From Halorussus halophilus (GTDB lineage: Archaea; Halobacteriota; Halobacteria; Halobacteriales; Haladaptataceae): a stretch of DNA of 64,000 bases. Of this stretch, positions 58,026 through 64,000 are shown piece after piece (within the stretch, counting starts at the first letter, position 1; every line of letters begins with the position of its first letter). Under the pieces are notes generated by a model, which did no database searches, had not been told where the DNA came from, and saw only the letters and a program-made list of their open reading frames with translations. Made by a program: the position numbers and the translations under genes. The DNA is taken from assembly GCF_008831545.1 (NCBI RefSeq), contig NZ_CP044523.1:558001-622000 (forward strand), in the 5' to 3' direction.

Positions 58026-58772
58026 ATGGCAAGCTACGTCGGAGCAGACTGGGCGTCGAACGGATGGGTCGTCGCAGAGATAGACGGCGAAGACGAACTG
58101 ACGCTCGGATTCGCACCGACGGTGTGGAACCTCTGGCACGAACAGAAAGAGTGTCCCGACCAGCTCTGCATCGACGTTCCCGTCGGCCTTCCCGAATCGA
58201 GTCGCCGCGAGTGCGACGCGGAAGCCAAAGTCCACCTCGGCGAGCGGCGAAACAGCGTCTTCTGGACCCCGATTCGGGACGCCGTCTACGAAGACAGACT
58301 CCCTGCCGCGAAGGAGCGCCAGACCGACGCGACTGACTACAGCATCTCGAATCAGACGTGGGCCATCGTCCCGCGCATCCGGGAAGTCGATACGTTTCTC
58401 CGAGAATCTGACGACGCCCGCGGGGTCGTCAGAGAATCGCATCCCGAGGTCTGTTTCCACCACCTGAACGGTGGCGAGTTACTGCGGCCGAAGTCGGACG
58501 ACGACGGTCTCCAAGAGCGGCGCGAACTGTTGGACGACGCACTCGGCACCGACTGTGAATCAGTCGCTACCACTCTCACCGAACCGGGTTACGCACGCCG
58601 CGCGGCCGAAGACGACGTTCTCGACGCAATCGTCCTTGCACTGACCGCGAAGCGAGTCGCAAATGGAGAGTTCGGCACGCTTCCAGACCATCCGCCGACT
58701 GACCGCACAGAGTTATCGGCAGAAGACGAGGGGCTACCGATGGAAATAGTCTATCCAGAAACCGGCAACTGA
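58026..58772 (+). CDS. DUF429 protein
   Basis: 248 residues, start ATG 58026. It begins MASYVGADWASNGWVVAEID, with the GADWA motif of the DUF429 family, an RNase-H/Hsp70-like fold suspected to act as a nuclease. Further pieces: LCIDVPVGLPESSRRECDAEA, RNSVFWTPIRDAVY and SHPEVCFHHLNG-like EVCFHHLN. A candidate metal set is Asp (GAD) and Asp/Glu (IDV, PEV). Function unverified. Sits between two enzyme genes on the same strand. Confidence 0.85.
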   Translation: MASYVGADWASNGWVVAEIDGEDELTLGFAPTVWNLWHEQKECPDQLCIDVPVGLPESSRRECDAEAKVHLGERRNSVFWTPIRDAVYEDRLPAAKERQTDATDYSISNQTWAIVPRIREVDTFLRESDDARGVVRESHPEVCFHHLNGGELLRPKSDDDGLQERRELLDDALGTDCESVATTLTEPGYARRAAEDDVLDAIVLALTAKRVANGEFGTLPDHPPTDRTELSAEDEGLPMEIVYPETGN

Positions 58773-58819
58773 CACCGCCGCGCACAACGCCTAACCGCGT
58801 CGCCCCCTAATCAGGAGTC

Positions 58820-59233
58820 ATGAGCCAAGAGACCGACGACCTCCCGAAATCGGACGCCGAGTGGGGCGAGCAACTCTCCGACGAGGAGTACCAGATTCTC
58901 CGCGAGGCAGGCACCGAGCGACCGTTCTCCGGCGAACACGTAGACCGAAAAGACGACGGTACCTACGTCTGTGCTGGCTGTGGCGCGGAACTGTTCGACT
59001 CGGAGACAAAGTACGATTCCGGTTGTGGGTGGCCGAGTTTCTACGACACCGACAGCGACCGCATCGAGACGCGTCGCGACACGAGCAAGGGGATGGACCG
59101 CATCGAGGTGCTGTGTGCCAACTGCGACGGCCACCTCGGCCACGTCTTCGAGGACGGGCCGGAACCGACCGGGAAACGCTACTGTATCAACTCTGCGGCG
59201 ATGGACTTCGAAGGCGAGACTAACGAGGAGTAG
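58820..59233 (+). CDS. msrB: Peptide-methionine (R)-S-oxide reductase
   Basis: 137 residues, start ATG 58820. MsrB motifs: CAGCGAELFDSETKYDSGCGWPSFY, and ANCDGHLGHVFEDGPEPTGKRYCINSAAMDF. It repairs R-sulfoxide methionine. CxxC pairs (CAGC, CANC) bind structural zinc; the catalytic Cys sits in KRYCINS. An oxidative-stress gene as expected in haloarchaea. Convergent with the 35-residue basic ORF 28 bp away. Confidence 0.95.
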   Translation: MSQETDDLPKSDAEWGEQLSDEEYQILREAGTERPFSGEHVDRKDDGTYVCAGCGAELFDSETKYDSGCGWPSFYDTDSDRIETRRDTSKGMDRIEVLCANCDGHLGHVFEDGPEPTGKRYCINSAAMDFEGETNEE

Positions 59234-59260
59234 CCGACGCCGAAAAGCGTTCGACGGTGT

Positions 59261-59368
59261 TCAGGACTTGACGCGCCGGAACAGCCGTCGAGCTTTGCGA
59301 GTGATACTACGCTTCATTCCACGCGGCAGGCGACGCCAAGCGTACCAGGCCTTGCGGAACTTGCTCAT
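59261..59368 (-). CDS. 35-residue highly basic peptide
   Basis: ATG 59368 to TGA 59261. It reads MSKFRKAWYAWRRLPRGMKR and ends SITRKARRLFRRVKS. Fifteen of 35 residues are Lys or Arg and none is acidic, opposite to its acidic haloarchaeal surroundings. GGAGTGA lies six bases before the ATG. An amphipathic helix is plausible. The purine element GCGAACGGAGTGA lies in the leader. No family recognised; a ribosome- or nucleic-acid-associated miniprotein or an antimicrobial-like peptide are options. Could also be a chance ORF. Confidence 0.45.
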   Translation of the reverse strand: MSKFRKAWYAWRRLPRGMKRSITRKARRLFRRVKS

Positions 59369-59472
59369 AGTGAATCACTCCGTTCGCCCCGAAGCGGGCA
59401 ACTTCTGGTAGTTCGGCCACGGTAAAATTCTTGCTGGCCTCGGTTCGAAAGGTTGCTTGTCATCGAAAGGAA

Positions 59473-60300
59473 TCACGGGCCAGTTCCCTGACCGAGAACT
59501 CGCAGTCTGCCGAGTTCCCCCTCGACCCAGACCAGAATGGCTCGGAAGCGTTCGAAGTGCCGCGGTGTAAGATCGAACTCGTATGTCGTCCCGTCGTCTA
59601 ACTCGGCGAAGACGCGATACCGGCCGACCTGCGTGACGACGTCCTCCAGCGAAACCTTATCCCGCGCTCCCACCTCGATGGTTCGGTCGAACACGACTTC
59701 CCCCGTCTCGTCGTCGGTGATTTCGACGGCGACCTGATGTGCCACCCTGCCGCCGTTTTCTACCCAGAGCGGCAATGTCTTGCGCACCGGAACGACGCGC
59801 CAGACCGGGAGGACCCGCCACAGGCCGATGCCAAGCATGCCCGCGAAGAGTCCACCGACCACGACCCGGCGAGCGAGGAGGAGCGTCGCGCTGTGCTGGA
59901 CGAACTGGAGCGAGACGACTTCCGCGCCAGCGAGCAGGAGAAAGATGGCGACGTAAATCGGCCACGCTATCATCGACAGTGGTCCGGCCAAATCGCCAGC
60001 GTCGGGCATTTTCGCGTAGAGTAGCAACTCAAGCAGCGCGACACCGAGCGGCAGTATCGTGCCGAACCGGACGAACAGCGCAACCGGGACTGCCCACGTG
60101 AGCCAGACACCACCGTAGAAGTACAGAATTGCCAGCGCGCCGTTCGCCGAATCAGGGACGAACTTCGAGAAATCGACCGACGAGGTGGTTCGGCTGATAA
60201 TCCAGAAGACGACCAGCAGATACACCGTGCCAGCGACTGCGCCGAGCGCGACTGCTCGTGTCGTCTCTGTGGACAGCAACAGCAACTCGAATCCTGACAC
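59473..60300 (-). CDS. Membrane protein with C-terminal cytoplasmic domain
   Basis: 275 residues, start ATG 60300. Spans at about residues 18-35, 54-74, 77-93, 112-127 and 141-159, then an all-beta domain of about 100 residues (TLPLWVENGGRVAHQVAVEI, TQVGRYRVFAELDDGTTYEF). No family recognised. Divergent from the Nif3-like gene. Confidence 0.65.
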   Translation of the reverse strand: MSGFELLLLSTETTRAVALGAVAGTVYLLVVFWIISRTTSSVDFSKFVPDSANGALAILYFYGGVWLTWAVPVALFVRFGTILPLGVALLELLLYAKMPDAGDLAGPLSMIAWPIYVAIFLLLAGAEVVSLQFVQHSATLLLARRVVVGGLFAGMLGIGLWRVLPVWRVVPVRKTLPLWVENGGRVAHQVAVEITDDETGEVVFDRTIEVGARDKVSLEDVVTQVGRYRVFAELDDGTTYEFDLTPRHFERFRAILVWVEGELGRLRVLGQGTGP

Positions 60301-60421
60301 CCGAATTACTATTCTCCCGGGTGACTTAACGACCAGGGGCCGATTTGGAGTCTTCTAGCTCGGCCCGTGGGTGCGATTTTCAACAAAATCAAGCCACTGG
60401 GAACGTCACGTTCATCCAGCA

Positions 60422-61189
60422 ATGGACCTCGCCGAACTCACCGCGCGATACGACGACCGCCTGCGAACCGCCGACTTCGCCGATTTGGACGCCAGCGCCA
60501 ACGGCCTCCAAGTCGGCCCGGACCACCGAGAGGTGGAGAGCGTAGCCTTCGCCGTGGACGCCGCCAGTCAGACCATCGAACAAGCGGCCGAGCGCGGCGC
60601 AGACGCACTCGTCGTCCATCACGGCATCTCGTGGGGCGGCATCGAGCGCGTGACTGGCCGCGAGTACGACCACGTCTCGACACTGGTCGAAAACGACCTC
60701 GCGCTGTACGTCTCGCACCTGCCGCTCGATTCGCACCCCGAACTCGGCAACGCCGCCGGAATCGCCGACCTGCTCGGTCTCGATTCCCAGGAAGCGTTCG
60801 GCGAGATGGGGCCCGAACACATCGGCCAGCGCGGGCGGGCAGAAAGCGCGTTCTCGACTGAAGAACTCAGGGAGACACTCGACGCCGAACTCGACCACGG
60901 CGGAGAAGGCGTGCAGGTCATCGACTTCGGTCCCGACGAACTCGAAGACGTGGCCATCGTCACCGGCAGCGGTGTCGATTGGCTCGAAGAAGCTATCGAG
61001 AAGGACGTGGACGCCCTGATAACCGGCGAGGGTAAACAGAAGGCCTACCACATGGCTCGCGAGGCGGGTGTCACCGTCTTGCTCGGCGGCCACTACGCCA
61101 CCGAGACGTTCGGCGTCCAGTCGTTGCAGAGCCTCGCCGACGAGTGGGGAGTAGAGACGACCTTCGTGGACGCGCCGACCGGATTGTAG
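60422..61189 (+). CDS. Nif3-like dinuclear metal centre hexameric protein (DUF34)
   Basis: 255 residues from ATG 60422. The family signatures: SANGLQVGPDHREVESVAFAVD, the metal site LVVHHGISWGG (HHG), ALYVSHLPLDSHPELGN, and GEGKQKAYHMAREAGVTVLLGGHYATETFGV at the C-terminus. The conserved fold binds two metals; the function is not settled (GTP cyclohydrolase or metal handling proposed). Full length. Divergent from the membrane gene. Confidence 0.9.
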   Translation: MDLAELTARYDDRLRTADFADLDASANGLQVGPDHREVESVAFAVDAASQTIEQAAERGADALVVHHGISWGGIERVTGREYDHVSTLVENDLALYVSHLPLDSHPELGNAAGIADLLGLDSQEAFGEMGPEHIGQRGRAESAFSTEELRETLDAELDHGGEGVQVIDFGPDELEDVAIVTGSGVDWLEEAIEKDVDALITGEGKQKAYHMAREAGVTVLLGGHYATETFGVQSLQSLADEWGVETTFVDAPTGL

Positions 61190-61272
61190 GCTACTTTTCA
61201 CCACCTATTGTCTCAGTTTCACTAACTGATTAGGTACGAAATATATCCTCGTAGTGGTCCTACTTCGTAGTA

Positions 61273-61647
61273 ATGACTCCAAATCTGGACAACTTCGTCG
61301 CGTTTCTCCACGAACGCACGAGTGGTTCTCTCCGCGCGGTGCGCTTCTACACGTCTCAGTCTCATCGCTCGCTGTACGCCCGCGACGACGTTCGGGAGCG
61401 ACTCTCCGACAGAGACATCGACCGATTCGTCGCTCGTGCCCGTGAAGAGCTAGCAGAGTGCGACGACGACGTCTGGTGGTTCACCGCGGGCGACTTGGAG
61501 GCGACGGTCAGGGTGTTTCGCGAGTCGGTCATCGTCAACCTACTCGTCTCGAAGGAGTACGGCATCCTCGTCTCGCTCGACGCGAGCGTCGCGTCGCAAC
61601 TCAACACGTTTATCGACGACTGTCGGGAGTGGTTGACAGATACGTAG
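61273..61647 (+). CDS. Conserved haloarchaeal protein (DUF7522-like)
   Basis: 124 residues, start ATG 61273, with AAATATAT (61239-61246) about 30 bp upstream, fitting a leaderless start. Alternating pattern (DNFVAFLHERTSGSLRAVRFYT, WFTAGDLEATVRVFRESVIVNL, YGILVSLDASVASQLNTFIDD) of a small alpha/beta domain. I recall DUF7522 but not securely. Two transcripts converge here: the neighbour ends 9 bp away. Confidence 0.65.
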   Translation: MTPNLDNFVAFLHERTSGSLRAVRFYTSQSHRSLYARDDVRERLSDRDIDRFVARAREELAECDDDVWWFTAGDLEATVRVFRESVIVNLLVSKEYGILVSLDASVASQLNTFIDDCREWLTDT

Positions 61648-61655
61648 CGGGTCCG

Positions 61656-62267
61656 TCACTTGCTCGCGTCCCGGAAGCGGTCGGGCAGTCGCGTCTGCAT
61701 GCCGACCGGAAGCGCCGGAACGAGGCGCTCGACCAGCACTGCGAGCGGCTTCCGGAGGAAGGTGTAGGCCGCCGACACGGCCAGCACCGCGCCGACGAAC
61801 AGCGTTACTGGTTGGTCGTACAGTACCAGCGCGGGCGAAGCGAGCGCGATGGCGACGAGCAGGTCCTCGGGCGCTCCGTCGTAGCGAATCCACCGCTTTG
61901 GGGGTACCCACCGCCCCTGAAAGTGGTCGTACACCGCCCGTTCGGAGGCGGCTTGCCACGGCTTGAGTTCGAGCCCGCCGCCGAAGATGTCCATCACCGA
62001 GTGGACCGCCGCACCCGTGAGGAAGAACGCGAGCGCGATTGCTGGCACACTCGGGGCGACGACTGCGAGCGCGACCACAGGGAGCGCGAACGCCGAGTAG
62101 TAGGTCGGATAGTGCAGCGTTCGCCGATGCCCCGAGTACAAGTCGAAGTCCGGGAAGACGCTTCCAGCGACGGCCGCTGGGAGCGCGACCGGCGTCAGTT
62201 CGGGGGCGACCATCGTGGTGACGGCCGCGAGAACGACCCCGACCAGCGCGTGGGTGGTCGCCATCAT
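61656..62267 (-). CDS. YdjM-like membrane-bound metal-dependent hydrolase
   Basis: 203 residues, start ATG 62267 (or the next codon, ATG 62264). Spans at about 8-24, 30-36, 60-94, and 140-165. The pattern VFPDFDLYSGHRRTLHYPTYY contains the Asp and HRRTLH of the DUF457/YdjM family; VHSVMDIFGGGLE adds the second His/Asp. Paralogue of 54806-55291. Role unknown. Confidence 0.85.
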   Translation of the reverse strand: MMATTHALVGVVLAAVTTMVAPELTPVALPAAVAGSVFPDFDLYSGHRRTLHYPTYYSAFALPVVALAVVAPSVPAIALAFFLTGAAVHSVMDIFGGGLELKPWQAASERAVYDHFQGRWVPPKRWIRYDGAPEDLLVAIALASPALVLYDQPVTLFVGAVLAVSAAYTFLRKPLAVLVERLVPALPVGMQTRLPDRFRDASK

Positions 62268-62570
62268 GTAGCCCGCCAGTACGCATTCGAAGTATAAACG
62301 CGTGCCGAGTCGTGTGAAGAAGTGTCGTAATTTCGCGGGTCCGAATTCGCGGACCAGAGTCCCGACAAATCCCTCGTCTGGTCGCTAAGAATAATCTACT
62401 CCAACACGGCTATCGCCTCGAAAGCCCTCGCCCTTTCAGTCCCACCCTGTGCTTGTGTCACCGGTCGCTTCCGATGGTTGGTGTCACCGGCTGTTTCTGG
62501 AATAAGTCACACCGAGCGCACGCGTGACAAGGCGTAATGTGTTTGCCCACGTACGAGAAACCGACTACCG
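62268..62570. other. 303-bp intergenic region with repeat fragments
   Basis: Plus-strand 62417-62433 (CTCGAAAGCCCTCGCCC) differs by one base from the minus-strand segment 27149-27133. GTGTCACCGG occurs twice (62455-62464 and 62481-62490), each in a looser 23-bp repeat. No gene or tRNA seen. Confidence 0.55.
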
Positions 62571-63236
62571 ATGACGCGTCCCGAGGTCGCCTCGCCTGAA
62601 GATTCCGAAGCCCCCTCGTTCAGCCCTCGACAGCGGGCGCTCAGTCGAACTATTCAACTCGTCATCGTCGTCGTGCTCGTGCTGGGGTTGCTCAGACGGA
62701 ACGTTCCGGTCGTCGTCAACGCCATCGCCGGACTCGGCGTCACGGCGCTCCCAGCCGTGTTGCAACGTGACTTCAAGTTCCCACTCGACCCCCGACTCGG
62801 CCTGCTCATCACGACGGCAGTCTGTCTCCACGCAATCGGCATGCTCGGTCTGTACGAATCGACGTGGTGGTGGGACCACCTCACGCACACGCTGTCGGCG
62901 ACAATCGTCGCCAGCATCGGCTACACAGTCACGCGAGCGTTCGACGTTCACTCCGACGCGGTCCACTTTCCCGAGCAGTTTCTGGTCGTGTTCGTCCTCC
63001 TCTTTACGCTCTCGCTCGGCGTGTTCTGGGAGGTGCTGGAGTTCGGGGCGCGCGGTGTCGGCGAGGCAATCGGGGCCGACCCGGTGGTCGTCCAGTACGG
63101 CATCCACGATACGATGTTCGACCTCGTGTTCGACGCGGCGGGCGCTATCGTCGTCGCACTGTTCGGGACACCGCGACTCCACGACGCAGTTGACACCTAC
63201 GCCGCGTGGTTCGACCGCCGGTTGGAGACCGACTGA
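62571..63236 (+). CDS. DUF2238/YjdF-like membrane protein
   Basis: 221 residues, start ATG 62571. Spans at about 30-45, 51-60, 77-92, 107-122, 139-154 and 176-192. The core WWWDHLTHTLSATIVASIGY, FWEVLEFGARGVGEAIG and HDTMFDLVFDAAGA contains Asp/His/Glu positions typical of DUF2238. Likely a membrane enzyme or transporter, unproven. Followed by a secreted protein gene. Confidence 0.8.
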   Translation: MTRPEVASPEDSEAPSFSPRQRALSRTIQLVIVVVLVLGLLRRNVPVVVNAIAGLGVTALPAVLQRDFKFPLDPRLGLLITTAVCLHAIGMLGLYESTWWWDHLTHTLSATIVASIGYTVTRAFDVHSDAVHFPEQFLVVFVLLFTLSLGVFWEVLEFGARGVGEAIGADPVVVQYGIHDTMFDLVFDAAGAIVVALFGTPRLHDAVDTYAAWFDRRLETD

Positions 63237-63357
63237 GACGGGGCGAAACCCGAAATACCGCGCGGAAACCCGCGATTTCGGACCCTCGACGGCCGACTGA
63301 ACGGTAGTCCGGCTTTTTCTCCACGGCTGTCGGGCTATCGGTGGGGAGTGGGAATCG

Positions 63358-63954
63358 ATGACACAGAGCGGCCGTTTTTCAGTTCGAATCGTACTCGTGA
63401 CCGTCGTGGTACTGCTTTCGGTGATGGTTCCGACCGTAGCGGTCGGTGAGACCGCGAACGGGGAGACAGCAGTAGCGAGCGACACAGAACCAACAGCGAG
63501 CGACACGGGAGCGACCGACGCGACAGTCGCTCTTTGCGGCGGGCAAGTATCGGACGAGGCCGTACTCCGGGCCGAGGCCGTGCGAGCGAACGCCGCGGCG
63601 TTCGCCGGAAACGCATCGTTCGCTCAGAACGGGTCGAACTTCACCGCCGGGAGTTCGTCCATCACCACCGTCGAACTGCCGGGGTCGGTGTTGGTCGTCT
63701 ACACGCGACGACCGCCGCAGAACCAGGCGGGCCGAATCTACCGGCGCGTCATCTCCATCTCGAAGGAGAGCTTTAGCTGTCCCGCGAAGGGGAAAGTCGG
63801 CATCTGCCGCGAGGTGTTCCGGCGGCGCGAGACGGTTCGGACGGGGCGCAACCGAATCGTCACGAACTACTACGCGGTGCAGTGTCAGTGCCGGTTCAGA
63901 CCCCGCGGCCAGAGCAACGACTCGCGCGACGCGAGGCGGCCGCTCGTCGCCTAA
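63358..63954 (+). CDS. Secreted Cys-containing protein
   Basis: 198 residues, start ATG 63358. A signal peptide (MTQSGRFSVRIVLVTVVVLL, then SVMVPTVAVGETA) should end near residue 30, followed by a Thr/Ala/Asn-rich segment and a globular part. Cysteines occur at LCGGQV, then in the C-terminal third as SFSCPAKGKVGICREVF and VQCQCRFRP, five of them, so disulfides are likely outside the cell. The tail is Arg-rich. No family recognised. Confidence 0.6.
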   Translation: MTQSGRFSVRIVLVTVVVLLSVMVPTVAVGETANGETAVASDTEPTASDTGATDATVALCGGQVSDEAVLRAEAVRANAAAFAGNASFAQNGSNFTAGSSSITTVELPGSVLVVYTRRPPQNQAGRIYRRVISISKESFSCPAKGKVGICREVFRRRETVRTGRNRIVTNYYAVQCQCRFRPRGQSNDSRDARRPLVA

Positions 63955-64000
63955 TCAGTCGTCTTCGGTCGCGGACAAGGACTAAGGCGTCGTGTCCTGT

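Noticed and set aside
62455-62490. Start of a CRISPR array
   Set aside because: Only two imperfect 10-bp copies, too short, with no third unit.
1-64000. tRNA, rRNA, CRISPR array, insertion sequence or integrase
   Set aside because: Reading intergenic stretches I found no tRNA cloverleaf-like blocks, no regular spaced repeats and no transposase motifs; the direct repeats seen have only two copies.

Overview
The window is chromosomal DNA of a halophilic archaeon (class Halobacteria). The coding sequence is GC-rich, nearly all proteins are acidic (Asp/Glu-rich), genes sit on both strands with short gaps, and many starts have a TATA-like box about 25-30 bp upstream of the ATG, as expected for leaderless haloarchaeal transcripts. 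Marker genes agree: archaeal DnaG primase, split archaeal GMP synthetase subunit, MoeA with a C-terminal substrate-binding-like domain, an LWR-salt protein, an HVO_0649-type zinc finger, DUF7344-type regulators and a bacterio-opsin-activator HTH protein. The genus cannot be fixed from the sequence alone. I saw no rRNA, tRNA, insertion sequence, CRISPR array or integrase, so this looks like an ordinary core segment with small accessory pockets.

Layout. 1-5.7 kb: start of a JAMM/Mov34 protein cut by the left edge, membrane proteins, an HExxH surface protein, PspA and an alpha/beta hydrolase, then a tiny membrane-protein gene whose acidic tail lies in the -1 frame. 5.8-8.7 kb: nucleotide operon pyrG-guaAb plus a small Rossmann-like protein. 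8.7-13.5 kb: MBL hydrolase, cupin, Vms1/Ankzf1-type peptidyl-tRNA hydrolase, metallophosphoesterase and a Rossmann oxidoreductase. 13.5-15.1 kb: carA and an Lrp regulator, divergent around a perfect palindrome. 15.2-26 kb: stand-alone E2-like acyltransferase, PHP protein, diacylglycerol-kinase-like enzyme, small regulators, a Tat-exported beta-propeller-like protein, two FAD oxidoreductases, GNAT and HTH regulators. 27-30.6 kb: thrB, pdxS and membrane proteins. 30.6-33 kb: a K+/TrkA-type regulatory pair. 33-38.4 kb: a CARF-like regulator, SSS transporter with DUF3311 partner, a glycosyltransferase-like protein and a sugar isomerase. 39-46.8 kb: dnaG, GNAT-DUF92, a convergent pair of cis-prenyltransferase homologues, a cold-shock protein, and hemA behind a leader carrying two inverted repeats and a 17-codon ORF. 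47-50.2 kb: a compact CHAT-protease module. 50.3-64 kb: pterin dehydratase, LWR-salt, HAD, moeA, SDR, ZIP transporter, msrB, Nif3-like and several membrane or secreted proteins.

The strongest candidate for a little-described system is 46957-50180: a DUF7504-like NTPase-fold protein, a 748-residue caspase-like CHAT protease with a visible His/Cys pair, and a 43-residue single-span peptide gene ending two bases from the protease stop on the other strand. Other notable signals are a textbook X XXY YYZ -1 frameshift heptamer followed by a stem-loop at 4777-4800, the hemA leader, a carA/lrp operator, a perfect 32-bp palindrome inside dnaG, families of intergenic hairpins with variable stems and a recurring TCACTCCGTTC-type loop, and two very small genes (a 35-residue highly basic protein and a 48-residue four-cysteine protein).
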